Assembly: GCA_905250075.1 (NCBI GenBank)
Contig: CAJNOP010000010.1
Location: 3,291,822-3,355,821, forward strand
Source of the DNA: Rotaria sp. Silwood1
Taxonomy: Eukaryota > Rotifera > Eurotatoria > Philodinida > Philodinidae
DNA: 64,000 nt
Direction: 5' to 3'
The position numbers and the translations under genes were made by a program. Positions within the stretch are counted from its first letter, which is position 1. Every line of letters starts with the position of its first letter. The notes below the pieces were generated by a model that was not told the origin of the DNA, made no database searches, and saw nothing but the letters and a program-made list of their open reading frames with translations. Of this stretch, positions 11,308-23,160 are shown piece after piece.

Positions 11308-14300
11308 ATGACTATAAAAAATTATTATAGGGGAATTGTTGTGACATTAAGTTTCACTATTGGTGCTATCATTAAATTAGCACTTTTACCATGCTAGTAA
11401 GTAAATATACTTAACAAATTATATTTAATATGTTTCTTAATTCAATAAATTTTAATAAGTAATTAGATTTCAAATTCAAACTAACTAGAAGCTGAATATA
11501 TTTCGTAAGACTAATTTTTATATAGCATAATCTGTCTATAATTCTATATTACGCATTAGGAAAATTTCGGTCGGGTCTGGTCCAAGTTTCGTTTTTTTTG
11601 GGAGGAGGTATGGTTTCACAAAAACGTGAGCCTGCAGCTTCTTGGTCTCAATAGTGTTCATAAAAACAAATAAGTTGCTATAAAAAACAGAGAATTATAG
11701 AATGATTTGTAGCCCAACTGAACATAGGGCATCTTAGAAACATATGAATAATAACAGAAAACCGATAGTAATGATGATTTGAATTACAGGGTAGACATTT
11801 TGTTCAAAATGAGTTGAGAAAAAGATATAAGAATAAACAGATATAAAAGATCAACCTAGTGATTAATTACTATATAAAGAATTATTTTTCATTTTCCATA
11901 TGATATAAGAATAGAAAAAAATCCAACAATTACTTGAGTCAATACATAGAATAAAATAAAACTTTATTTTTATTGAATTTGATACACATATCATTATAGA
12001 TTAGGCATGTATCAAGCTCCAAGTCTGTCTTGGTGGTCAGATTCATGTATTTCCGAACATTGCTGGTCTTCTTTTACGATATCTATAGACTTTCGGCATT
12101 TGCATCATTTATTGCTCTGTGTTTAGATCTACTATAGCCGAATTTGAAATTTTTCTTTTAATTTCTACTTACTTTTATGAAACATCTTCAAAACTGAATG
12201 TGAACGTTCGACCGAGGTGAATGTCTAGTAGAGGCTTTAGTTAAATATCTGTCATTTCTTTACTAATAGACAAATTTTGTGATTTCGAATATCTTAAAAA
12301 TACTGATTATTCGACGCTTTGATTAATTATATTATAGTCATTCAACAGACTTTGAAGTACATCGTAATTGGCTTGCTCTGACACATAGTTTACCATTGAA
12401 TCAATGGTATTTTGAGGTAATATAGAATATTCCTAAAAACTCATTGTATTATCATTCTATATCAAATAGAATCGATCAGAATGGACACTTGATTATCCAC
12501 CATTTTTTGCTCATTTCGAATATGGTTTATCGAAATTTGCTCATTATTTTGATTCAGCTATGCTCGATATTAATAATCATAATTATGCAAGTGAAAAAAC
12601 GAAATTATTTCAACGATTAACTGTTATCGGTAGTGAAGTTATTTTAGCATTAGCAATTTTATCGTAAGTTTCCTTATTTTTTTTCTTTTCATTCATTTTT
12701 CTACTATATTTTTTTCTTGAAAATAACTAAGATTGTTAAAATCTATGCAAATTGGCAGAAAAAATCATGATATACCGATGCCAATTATTCAACTACTATT
12801 CGCATTGAGTCTACTCGTTAATTTTGGTCTTATTCTTGTTGATCGTATCCTTTTTCTTTGTTGATGATATTCTAAATTTGTTCTAGAATTTTCGTTCTAT
12901 ATGTTTAAAATCTTTAACTCATTTGTATATAGATATTCATTTTCAATACAATGGATTTCTATTAGGTATTTTATTAATATCCATCAGTTGTATGTATCAA
13001 GTAAGTATCAAAGAAAATTAATTCAAAATCAATATTTAAATTTAAGAATCAATATTTAATGGGTGCAATATGGTTTTCAACATTACTAAATTTAAAACAT
13101 ATTTTTCTTTATATTGCTCCAGCTTATGTTGTTTATTTATTCTATGCATTTTGCATTCGACAAAGTGAGTATGAATATTTTACTCTATCTAATATACTCG
13201 TATAGGTTCTAATTGGAAGTATTTTACAATCAATTTGATAACACTTGGAATAGCTACTATTATTCCATTTATATTTTCTTTTGGTCCATTTATTTTAATG
13301 GTATATAATAAGATAAAAGTTTATTTTTCTTGATTATGCAAAATTTAAAATTTTATTTTCATAGAACCAATTACCACAAGTTTTATCACGATTATTTCCG
13401 TTTAAACGTGGACTTTGTCATGCTTATTGGGCACCTAATGTATGGGCTATATATAATGTTCTTGACAAAGCATTGGCTATTGTTGGTAAGTAAATATGAA
13501 ATATTCGAAAGATCTCTATTTTTTATAAGGTGTTGGAAATTCAAAATTTTATCAAATTTTACTTTTCAATTGATTTAGTTTCTTTGGATAGAATATATCA
13601 AATTAACTATGAAAAATTACATTTCTGATTTTGGATATTAAGTTTTTTCTGAAGACATCAGAAAAAAGACTAAGAGTTATTTCTTGATTTTGCAGACAAA
13701 GTTGACCATGATAACTTTATATTGGCGCTGTTCAATTATGATTCGATTAACTCTAGTGATTCCTATGAAACGATGACTTTTGGGAGCAGCAAAAGAATTA
13801 ACGATTTTTCGTTTTATGATTAAGCTAATTTTTCTATGTTCTTTGAAGCGTCTTACCACTGATTAAAAATTTACATATGCGATTTAAGACTCTCTGTTTG
13901 TACTCGAGAAAATCGACTATTTGTTGGAAGCTTTCAGAACCGAGAACTCACTTTTAAGCAAAATAGCTATAACATTCGGAATCAACACGAATTTCATCTA
14001 AAAACATTTTTCATCGAAATTTTGCCTGAGGGAGATCCCAGGAAAAAATGAATCAGGGAGAAGTGCTGATGAAATTTTGATGAAAAATGATTTTCGATAA
14101 AATGCATATTATTCAATCCAGTTTTTATTGTGCTGATTCCAAATATCATAGCTACTTTGCTTGAAAGTGAGTTTTCAGTTCCGAACATCTTCAAAGAACA
14201 GTTAATTTCATTTGAATTTTGTGCTTATGTAGAAAAAAATCAATTTGCTCGGTTAGAAACGGATAGCTCTAGCATAAAGCTATTATGGTCAATTTTGTTT

Positions 14301-15410
14301 TTAGAATCGGAAAATAAACCTTTTAAAGATCTATAAAGTGAAAAAAAACTTACATGTATGTACTAATGGACCATTGTAGTCATAATACTTCGTCTTTTTT
14401 CAATATCTTCAGTATTGAATAAGTATCAATGGAAAATTTTTCTTTAGGACGTTATACTCATTTATTTCATGTTCGTTCTATATCCGTATCCATGACATCT
14501 GGTCTTGTGCAAGATATTGAACATCAAGTATTACCTTCTATTACCCCAACAATGACATTTTTCTTAACAATAATCTTTATGATTGTAAATATTGATTACC
14601 TATACTATTGACTTGTTTATCCGTTTTTTCTTTTGGTTTACATAGCCAAGTTTATTTCGATTATGTCGTCGTTGTTCTAAAAGAACATTTCTTGAGACAA
14701 TTATTCTTTGTGCACTTACATCATTTCTATTTGGATGGCATGTTCATGAAAAAGCTATTTTAATTTCAATTATACCACTCAGGTAATCTTATCTAATATA
14801 TATGAAAATCATATTTATGTTGCTTTGTAGTTTGTTAGCCTTCGATAGTCGAGAACATGCTCGTTATTTTCTTTTACTTTCTACATTCGGTGGATTTTCA
14901 TTGTTTCCACTTATATTTACTGGACCAGGTACATTGATTAAATTTTTTCTTAATCGAGTTTTAATGATTTTTTTTTTCTATATTTAGAAATTCCAATCAA
15001 GATTGCACTTTTCGTTGCTTATACAACTTTTCTTTTTTATACACTCGGCGAAGTACATGGGTAAGTTACTGAACTCTACTATTATATTCATGATATTCAT
15101 TTTTGTAATAAATAGTGATCGGGGTTCAACTTGTACTCTTCCATTGCTCAATCAATTGGAAACATTATCTATTATTTTATTAATTCCTCTTTGTCTCTAT
15201 GTTGAATGTTTCCACACAGTATTACATATTGATCGTATTCTTCCATTTCTTCCTTTGTTACTGATTTCTATCTATTGTTCTTTTTTTATCATGTATTGTT
15301 GGATTCGATTACATACAATCGAAGCTCATCAAGAAGATGAATTAACAGCTGTTGAATCAACTGTTAAATTTAGTGGACGATGGAATACGAAACAAAGAAA
15401 AAACCACTGA
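11308..15410 (+). CDS. ALG8: Dolichyl-P-Glc:Glc1Man9GlcNAc2-PP-dolichol alpha-1,3-glucosyltransferase
   Basis: ALG8 adds the second glucose to the lipid-linked oligosaccharide in the ER lumen, using dolichyl-phosphate glucose (established for the ALG6/ALG8 family, GT57). Thirteen exons: 11308-11396, 12338-12416, 12470-12663, 12732-12844, 12933-13000, 13047-13164, 13206-13300, 13365-13485, 14448-14584, 14646-14782, 14831-14928, 14988-15060, 15116-15410. Phases close to 538 aa, close to animal ALG8 (about 526). Hallmarks: [19 protein letters not shown], then [16 protein letters not shown] in the catalytic luminal loop; [39 protein letters not shown]. The many hydrophobic spans fit a polytopic ER protein. 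The ATG follows a TTATTTTAG acceptor directly, so the mRNA 5' end may be formed by splicing. CPLANE2 starts 36 nt after this stop. Intron 1 (941 nt) and intron 8 (962 nt) are long; the latter carries an inverted-repeat element. Confidence 0.95.
13921..14198. repeat. Foldback/MITE-like inverted-repeat element in ALG8 intron 8
   Basis: Left arm 13921-13988 and right arm 14130-14198 are diverged reverse complements over about 65 nt. For example, the left arm holds GAACTCACTTTTAAGCAAAA and the right arm, reversed, holds AAACTCACTTTCAAGCAAAG; both run on through TAGCTAT and GGAATCA-CAC. A spacer of about 140 nt lies between. I read it as an old non-autonomous DNA transposon. Target duplications were not resolved. 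Confidence 0.6.
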
Positions 15411-15446
15411 ATAATCTCTAATTGTTTTAGATAATAATAAAAAGAA
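15411..15446 (+). promoter_or_regulatory. 36-nt ALG8-CPLANE2 gap with splice acceptor
   Basis: Only 36 nt separate the ALG8 stop from the CPLANE2 start codon. They contain a pyrimidine-rich CTCTAATTGTTTTAG acceptor ending 17 nt before the ATG. There is no room for a conventional terminator plus promoter. This fits spliced-leader trans-splicing of a polycistronic transcript; a readthrough transcript is the alternative. Confidence 0.55.
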
Positions 15447-16419
15447 ATGACTGCATTGACTACTGATGATCATCCAAATACTCTTCTTGATCATCAATGG
15501 ATTAGTAGTGATCAAGCAGTGGAGTACTGGAAAGTAATTAAAGAACGAACAGATAATCAACTCAGGGATTTTTGTATGTTTAATAAAATGTTTTTTGTCG
15601 AAAATCTATAATTCATTTTATGTGTATATATGTATGTAGCGTTGTTATTTACTCCAACACTTTCTCCTGGTCTAGTTGCAAAACAATATCGTTATAAAAT
15701 TCTTCTTGTTGGTAAAACAGGTAAATTCAAGTATGTTTCTATTTATATTTTAATTGAAACTTCATAGGATGTGGCAAGACTAGTTTAATACGTGCTTTGA
15801 TGGGTAAAGAATTTTCAACAATAAATGCACAACCAACAATTGGTATTCAAACAACAAATATCTATTGGCCTGTCAGAGTAAATCAACCAAATAAACCAAC
15901 ATATTTGTTTCGACTCGATTTCTGGGATGTTGGACATACAAGTTCAACTAGATTTGATTATATTGATAAGGTAAATTTTGTATTTCTATTGATATAAATA
16001 TGTTTCAATAGGATTCATTTTTCAATTTAGGACTCAGTCGATTCACTCGATATGATACTTTTTGTTGTTTCTGCTGCTGATCGTGAAAGTTTCAATGAAT
16101 TACCTACATTAATTGAACAAAAACGTAGTCAGTGTAGTACAAGTCGTTCATTTGTCAGTCTAGTTTTTGTTACAAAGTAAGATATGTTATCGACTTGTTA
16201 AATATCGTATTTAATCGATTTCTTTTTTTTTATAGGTTTGATCAATTAGCTGTATTAACAGAAAATGATGCAAAAGAATTTCAAGCTAAATATAAAATTC
16301 CTGTATATCTCTTCTCTAGTACATATTCAAATATGCGTTTAGCAACATCTTATTTGAATCTGATTGCTGAAAAACTTTACAGACGTGATCTTCAATTAAC
16401 TGGTCAAGTTTTGACGTAA
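15447..16419 (+). CDS. CPLANE2: CPLANE2/RSG1-like small GTPase
   Basis: Small Ras-like GTPase of the ciliogenesis and planar polarity effector (CPLANE) module, which acts with Fuzzy, Inturned and Wdpcp in building cilia (known for the family). Exons 15447-15573, 15640-15720, 15768-15970, 16031-16176 and 16236-16419 give 246 aa; human RSG1 is 258. The P-loop is GKTGCGKTSLIR, split by intron 2. The switch segment TIGIQTTNIYWP matches the family's TGIQTTVVFWP; the DxxG box reads FWDVGH, and the NKxD box is degenerate (TKFDQ), as in human RSG1 (SKFDQ). The family-typical N-terminal extension precedes the G domain (about 60 residues here), and no CAAX box is seen. It lies 36 nt behind ALG8 and is probably cotranscribed. 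A poly(A) signal lies at 16582-16587. Confidence 0.88.
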
Positions 16420-16581
16420 TATTTTTCTGGGATCATAGAAAAAGTGTTCATTTGCAGTTATTATATCAATTCGTCCATGAGTTAATAATATGAAACAATT
16501 TTGATGTAGATGGTTTTTCAACATATCTATCAATAGTTTAATGAATGAATGTCAAACAATAGTAGATCTTTTTTCTTTGTA

Positions 16582-16587
16582 TTAATA
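16582..16587 (+). terminator. Poly(A) signal of CPLANE2
   Basis: AATAAA about 160 nt after the CPLANE2 stop codon. It is the first canonical signal downstream and plausibly ends the three-gene run. Confidence 0.45.
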
Positions 16588-17867
16588 AAATCATTTTCCA
16601 ACTCTTGTTTTTTTCGTCTTGTGTGTTTATAGTAGAAGATATATCTCAGAATTTTTCTTTGTTTTTATTTGTATGATAAATTTGCTTAAGCATAGAATGA
16701 TTCATATACACAAGCAAACTTTTTTTTAAATCACTTTGATGTATAATCTAATTTTATTATGATTAACAAGTAATGATTATTTGATTAAAAAATGATTGAA
16801 CTATGATGCTTATGACAAAAACCCAATGAATTTTTCAGTAGACGTTGTAAAAATTTAATTATTAATACATCAATTGAAACATATTGTAAGTTGATAAAGG
16901 TAAACATTTTCGCTTTAGGATTTCTGTTACTATTATCAAGATTGTAATTAGCTGCTAATTCGGATTCCGATAAAGCTTTCTCTATCGGCTTTTCTGGATG
17001 TTTTGAATTTTAGAACTTTTTCTTTCTAAAACATTTGGCGAATTATTATACCTCTTTTGTGCTAAATAAAGACAAAGTTATATGTTTATCATTTTTCTAT
17101 GAATGTAGAAATGGCAACAACTTAGTCATGTACTATTTTATCAATTTTCCAATAACTTGAATCGATAAATTTCCAAAATAGTCTTCAAATGTTTTTACTG
17201 ATTGGTTACAGCTCATCAAACCGTAAAGTGAAAATCATCGTGAGAAAGTGCATTTATTGATGACAGATATGCAAAATGAAGAATTCGATGATTTATTAAA
17301 TATAATTTTTTTAACATGATCAAGTTTCCAGCAACGGATATTGTTGAACATGTTTTGATTAATTAAATTGTACTAGAAAATACAATTCTATTGAACAAAT
17401 AAAAAACAACAATAAAAAGGTATTAAAAATTGTAGTGTTCATTTATATCAACAAATGATAAATAAAATATCAGTACTATTAAAATTAGTTATCAGTTATG
17501 ATGGTAATCAAAACCCGAATATCAACAAGTTGATATATTTCTTTTTTTTGTTTTTGAAAAGTTATTTCGATTTAAAAAGTTTGAAAATTGTAAATCCAAA
17601 GTCTTGATGAGTATTTATATTGAAATAAATAGCACGAAACGCGATGGCGAACTAACTCAGTATTTTGTTAATTATTTGAAATATACACACCACATTAGTT
17701 TTGTAAATTATTTCAACAAAATTCAATTGCTTACAAGCAAAAGCTTAGACTTGCATATTGAGCCTGTCTTTTCTTCAAGTAATAGAGTAGTCTAACTGCA
17801 ATTAAATTACTTACACTCTATATGAAATAGTGAGAAATTGATGATCATTACATGGAATTCTCTTCAG

Positions 17868-18360
17868 ATACGGTAAATATCTAGAACGGCAGACGTGAAG
17901 ACAGAGCTTAATAGAATCGCGCTTTCATCCTCAAATTCCGTGAGGTTCATACATCCGGCACCAGTTAAATCTTCTGTCACAAATATTTAATTTTTTATGT
18001 ATTCACCATTGATACCTACCAGATTTATGCGAAAGGAAGCATATTTTTGTGCAAAACAAGAAAATTAAAACATTTTCACTAATCGAATAGTTTATTGTAG
18101 GTTAGTAAAAACAAAAAAGTCGTTTTTACAGAAGAGTTCTCTAATGGTTCAATGTTTTGCCAGTCATTTCTCAGCATCCATAGCTTGTGGTGAGTCTGCA
18201 TAGCTATGAAATAATTGGTTAATCCTTCCGTGCTATTCTCTTATTTCGCTTTAACAGCCGAAACATAGTCTTGTGTATTAATCCCTCCTCGATAGTGATC
18301 AACGCCATCGAAAAATATATTATCGTCTAACGTTTTCACAACACTTCTAATGTTTCATCA
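17868..18360 (-). pseudogene. Decayed coding fragment of unknown family
   Basis: Two stretches on the minus strand read like protein in otherwise non-coding AT-rich DNA. Around 18350-18130 one frame runs about 70 codons with a single TAA and includes NIFFDGVDHYRGGINTQDYV and, later, HKLWMLRNDWQNIEPLE. About 100 nt further on (about 17993-17880) another frame gives MNLTEFEDESAILLSSVFTS before a stop. The base composition is visibly less AT-rich than the flanks. I could not place the family; a secreted or ADP-ribosyltransferase-like C-terminus crossed my mind but is not supported well enough. It could also be two real exons of an unseen gene. Confidence 0.4.
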
Positions 18361-19825
18361 AATATTTGTGAAAAAACAAATAACCAATATTCAAGCAAAA
18401 TTCAGGAAATCGCCAAATATTACAAGTAATAGCAACTTGCCTTTCATTAATATAAAAGAAAATTCACTTGACAAGCGAAAGATTCACAGACTTGTTATTG
18501 AAGATTTCAACCACATTTGTTGAAAGCTTTCCGAAGGAATGGTACTAACTTTGAATGTTTATGCAAGTATACGATAGATTTCGCCCAAAAGACAAGCAAT
18601 TTAAAACTGGTATCAAGATTTTCATCTTTTCTTTACTCCTCAGTTTCAATCAGAACAACCTAGATAACCAAAATTTCAGCATTTATACCATGGTTTAATT
18701 AAACATTCTATAATGATAGACAACTCAGTTGTTTAGTATATTTTGCTTTTGTTAAAATATTAGATTATAGCATGCATGCACTTAGCTTTTTTGCAATTAT
18801 TTTTTTTTCTATTTTTTTGCATTGATGTTTCATCAGCAATTGTACAGTGTGTAAAAGAAAAAAAAAGCGATAACCGTGACGGAAAAATACAATGCATGTC
18901 ACATGTGTATTATTACAGTTTCTTTTTCTTTTTTGTAAATTTTTTATCTTTCTTCATTGTAAATGTTTCAAGCAAATTTTTGCATATGTACAGAATACGT
19001 AGGCTAAGGCACAGTTTATAATAGTATAGTGACGCTGTTAACTGCATGAATAAAAATATATTTTTATATCAATAGTGTCATAATAAAAATAAGCAAGTAC
19101 GTATGAAAAGGTTTACCAATTAGAAAATAATCCTATTATCGATTGAAAGTAATGCTCAAACGAAAAGATAAACAATAGTCATATACGAAAAAGCATAGTA
19201 AATATCATTATTTTTATTACAATTATTTTTTATTTCAAATTGAGAAAATTTAAACGAAATAAATATTCCTACTGGAAATATTTGATTCTCATTACCCAAG
19301 TAGATCAAAACTGATCCGTTTATATAGTAAGTTTTGAAAATGTCAAGGGTAAAAAAAACAGTATCCTTATGTCAGTAAATGGTGTATCTGTTGCATCGAA
19401 GTTATATCGATCAACAAAGTTACAACCTTGACACAAAAAGTCTGTCAATATTACTTCAATTCAATTAAATATCAAATAATTAGCTATTAATTGATGATAT
19501 TAAAAATTGAATATATACTTATAGTTAATTTCTCATTGTCAAAATATACATGCATAATTGTTTACGAATAAATATACAGGAAATTATTCAAACGCACCCC
19601 ACATCCTTTTTGTCGATCTTGTCTATGATTAAAGAGCTATTCTGATGAGTCAGATTTATACTGAGCCAAGCAAAGACTTAATCTAACTGGATTTTTGAAT
19701 ACTACATTTCAGTCCAATATTAATTATACTAGTGAGGCTAATCTCGAAGCCAAGCATATCAGATAAAGATCATAAGAATAGTAGTAAGTAAAACAGTAAG
19801 AGTACTTTGTACTTTTGGAACCTCT

Positions 19826-19907
19826 AGTCGACTATTCCAAAGCAACTTCACAGAGAGTCTCGACAGATCAACGAAGTCTCTGGGAAGTTGCTCAGAAAGA
19901 GTCGACT
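19826..19907. repeat. Imperfect long hairpin
   Basis: 31-nt arms 19826-19856 and 19877-19907 are reverse complements with six mismatches, around a 20-nt loop. The arms share AGTCGACT at the base and AGCAACTTC near the loop. The shape resembles a microRNA precursor or a small foldback remnant; sequence alone cannot decide. Confidence 0.6.
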
Positions 19908-20695
19908 GGGAACGTGATGGACAAGATGTTACAAGGATTTATTTTTTTTAAAATTTATCGTATATATTCAAAAATGCAGATCTATCTTTTGTAGTATATA
20001 TCATGTTTTTACTTTACCATAAGAACAACACAGTTCGAAATAGACAATTCTACATCTGAGCACGTTTTTTCACTGTAATCTTGGCTTGGTTTTTGTTTTT
20101 GTTAAGTGTTTCATTAATCTTTAGTTTTGTTCTTGTATTCTATATCAAAATAAATACTGATATTCAAGCCACTTCGAATTGGTCTGTGTTTGTTTATATC
20201 ATGATAATAGGAATCAAGATATTTAGAGGCTTGCATTCCGATGCATACGACAATATGCTGTATGTAGACGATGTGCTCGCCTAGTTCACTATACTGATTG
20301 CTTCATATAATTAATAGTTGAATCTTTGAAAAATATTCATTCAGTGAATAGCTCACAATAATGAAGTCTTGTAAAAAGTCACAGTAAAATTAAAATTCCT
20401 GTTCAAATAACTTTCAAAATGATAACTCTTGAAAGGGAAAAAAACCGCTTTATAAGATTTTCAAAAATCATGAATCTTGATTAGGCAGTATTCGACTATT
20501 TTAGCGGCAACCTGAAAAGATTATGACAATAGATGTGTGGATGTTCTCTTTAAGCAGGCATCAATATCATCCATACTCACCCAAACACAGTAAAGATCAA
20601 TTAATGTTTTGTTGTTTTGATGAATTTTTATTGCTGTTTTAGAAAATTCTCTTCAGCTTGTGCTTAATTTTCAAAAATTGTGATAACTTTAGATT

Positions 20696-22627
20696 ATGCC
20701 TGATGTCATTTTTACAAGAATGACTATATTCAAGATAATACGATTAATTTATTTAAAATTAACACGTTTGGCACCAGTTATTTTCATCGTAATCTTCATC
20801 GGTTTAACGTACTTGCTACTAAATAAGAAAAAAACTGATGACATCCTTCAGAATTATCAACATAAAAAGTCTATAAATGATTTAGACAATTTTACAGTAG
20901 CAGAACATGACACGGTTCATCGATTATATAAAGAATCAACATCACCATACAATATAATCATGAATACCTCTATTCATGCTCATTTAACTTCTTCAATTGA
21001 TAAAAGTTTTCTCACAAACAATAGATTATTTGAAACGAGTGTTCAATGTGTTGGGCCTCTACGTAATCAATCATGTCTATACAAAAATTTGTACTATATC
21101 GATAGTACTTTTACCATGCTAACATTAAAAGGTAGAAAATTTCCAAATTTAAAAGTACGATTTGATGGATTTGCACTTTATGATTTGGAGCCGAATCGAC
21201 GCGAATTCGATTCATATTTCGAACTCGAAAGTTTTGTTCGTGATTTAGCTGATCCAACATCAATGCCAGGTGTCACAGTATTCTTCGGTCAACCATGGCA
21301 TCATAATATTGGTCATGCACTCTTTGATGGACTATACCCGGCTTATGTTGCTTTAACTCGATTTCCACCAAGACATCTTCAACCTTTCCGTTTACTCGCT
21401 TCAATAGAAAGGTGTGAAGAATGTTGGAGTGAAGATATCTATAGTCGATTTGCTGGTCTTGGTATTATTAAACACTACATTCTAAATAGTATATCAACTG
21501 GTCGATGGTTTGTATTTGATGAACTTGTTATGGGTAGTGGTACAATGTGTCAACGTTGTACACAACCAAATCTACAATTGCCTGGTGGTGTAGAAATGAA
21601 TGGTACAAGATTGTTTCGTGATCGAATGTACGCTCAACATGGTGTCATTGCACCAATCCCACTTCGAAAATCGAATGAAAGACGAAGTCCAAATGATATA
21701 TTGTATGCTTATGTAATTGATAATAAGCGTTTTTCGGAAGCTGATAAAAACGAAATCAAGTCAGCAATTGATGAACTTAACAATTATACTATTTCACATC
21801 AGAACAAAAGCATAACTAATACAAGCAAACTAGTTTGGCCACTAATAAATGTTACTTATGTTTATTATGATAAAGTCAAAGTTCGTAATGACACATCACC
21901 TCACTTCAATTCAACTCGATTTGATGCTCGAATACCAACCTATGAATTGAAAGAGAACAATTTTATGGCACAATTACGTTTATTACGAACAATGGATATT
22001 CATATTACAGGACCTGGTACAGGACAAATGTATCAAACATTTTTACCAGATGGAACAGTGAGTATAAATCTAGGCGGTTTACTTCCCTGGGCACAGGAAC
22101 AATCAAGAAAAGCTTATGCATCGTTTCTCGAACAGTACATGACATCTGGTACACCCTATATCAAAGGTCTTTACTATCCAATTAATGAACGTCGAAATGG
22201 CATTCATCGAAGCGAATTAGTAAAATTAATTCGAAATGCAGCTAAACTCATTATCGATGGATTTGAAATTCCAGTTAATCCAACTGAAAATTTAGCACCA
22301 GATGGACAATTATTTGTTGAACTATGTGAAAAAGATCACTATTTTTGTCAATATGCTACTTCACGACAGTCGAATATTCATTTTAATTGTCTTGAATTAT
22401 GGGTCGAAGATTTAGTACATGAACATAGACAATGGCAAATAGGAGGTTTTATGGATGGTGCAACAAATATTAGTTGTCCATTTAATCATTCACTATTGTA
22501 TGAATTAAGACAAAAATATGGTATTGATCATTTTGATGAAAGAACGAATCGATCAACGCTACTTTCTAAAACTGCTGTAAGTATAATTGCTCTGCGTTTA
22601 GAACAAGTGTTGCATTCGAATTATTGA
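20696..22627 (+). CDS. GT61-like type II membrane glycosyltransferase, intronless
   Basis: 643 aa in one exon. A short cytosolic N-terminus is followed by a signal anchor (about residues 25-43, APVIFIVIFIGLTYLLL) and a lumenal domain with about ten Cys and many N-x-S/T sites. Family evidence: the central block FFGQPWHHNIGHALFDGLYP (about 200-219) matches the N-x-GH motif of glycosyltransferase family 61 (EOGT, plant xylosyl/arabinosyltransferases). DIHITGPGTGQMYQTFLPDG near residue 435 matches the C-terminal hG-x-G-x-x-x-x-FLpPG motif, with the usual HGAG changed to TGPG. A likely Golgi or ER enzyme; donor and acceptor are unknown. AACTTTAG lies just before the start, so a 5' splice event may precede the ATG. 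The intronless structure suggests retroposition or horizontal transfer, neither proven. Confidence 0.75.
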   Translation: MPDVIFTRMTIFKIIRLIYLKLTRLAPVIFIVIFIGLTYLLLNKKKTDDILQNYQHKKSINDLDNFTVAEHDTVHRLYKESTSPYNIIMNTSIHAHLTSSIDKSFLTNNRLFETSVQCVGPLRNQSCLYKNLYYIDSTFTMLTLKGRKFPNLKVRFDGFALYDLEPNRREFDSYFELESFVRDLADPTSMPGVTVFFGQPWHHNIGHALFDGLYPAYVALTRFPPRHLQPFRLLASIERCEECWSEDIYSRFAGLGIIKHYILNSISTGRWFVFDELVMGSGTMCQRCTQPNLQLPGGVEMNGTRLFRDRMYAQHGVIAPIPLRKSNERRSPNDILYAYVIDNKRFSEADKNEIKSAIDELNNYTISHQNKSITNTSKLVWPLINVTYVYYDKVKVRNDTSPHFNSTRFDARIPTYELKENNFMAQLRLLRTMDIHITGPGTGQMYQTFLPDGTVSINLGGLLPWAQEQSRKAYASFLEQYMTSGTPYIKGLYYPINERRNGIHRSELVKLIRNAAKLIIDGFEIPVNPTENLAPDGQLFVELCEKDHYFCQYATSRQSNIHFNCLELWVEDLVHEHRQWQIGGFMDGATNISCPFNHSLLYELRQKYGIDHFDERTNRSTLLSKTAVSIIALRLEQVLHSNY

Positions 22628-23160
22628 AACTCATGTTATTTCTGATCTTTTACTGCACAAATTCAAATAGAATAACTACCTAAATATCTGTCTTCATCGT
22701 AGACTTTCTCTCGGTTTTAACCGTAATGAATCATGAAATGATAGTTTGAAGAATTTCTTTTAAAATAATATTTTTTTTTAAGAATGAAAAGTCAGCATTT
22801 GTATTTCTTGTTCAAAGTAATGATATTAAATCAGTTCACATTTCTAATATTTGTTTTCTATGTTCGAGTAAAAGTAATGCATGAATTAATCTATGTAAAG
22901 AATTATAAATTTTATACAAATGAATTTAATTATATCTATATTTCATCATTATTATGTCATCAGTTGTATATAATTAATTCATTTTCATATTCATTATCTT
23001 TCTTAGTTTTATAAACAATGATCTCTGGATCGAATACATTATGGATTATATCATATGAACTGGAAATACAAAAATGATCTATATGAATTTCTATAAAACC
23101 AACAGACAGTTTCGAAGTTCGTACATTCGAAGCGATCATTTTCTAAAGAGTATTACACGC

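Larger units (their letters stand above)
16420..20695. other. Gene-free 4.3 kb between CPLANE2 and the GT61-like gene
   Basis: AT-rich sequence with no intact gene seen. It holds the CPLANE2 3' flank, a decayed minus-strand coding fragment (17868-18360) and an imperfect long hairpin (19826-19907), both listed separately. The short plus-strand frames at 17604, 18776 and 20081 have no recognisable content. Confidence 0.5.

Noticed and set aside
11570..11640. GC-richer patch in ALG8 intron 1 (TCGGTCGGGTCTGG region)
   Set aside because: It looks like a transposon scrap, but no protein or repeat family could be recognised.
19640..19670. CTGATGAG resembling the hammerhead ribozyme core
   Set aside because: The required GAAA after stem II and the flanking stems are absent. 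Similar CTGATGAG hits on the minus strand near 42450 and 56930 also lack the rest of the core.
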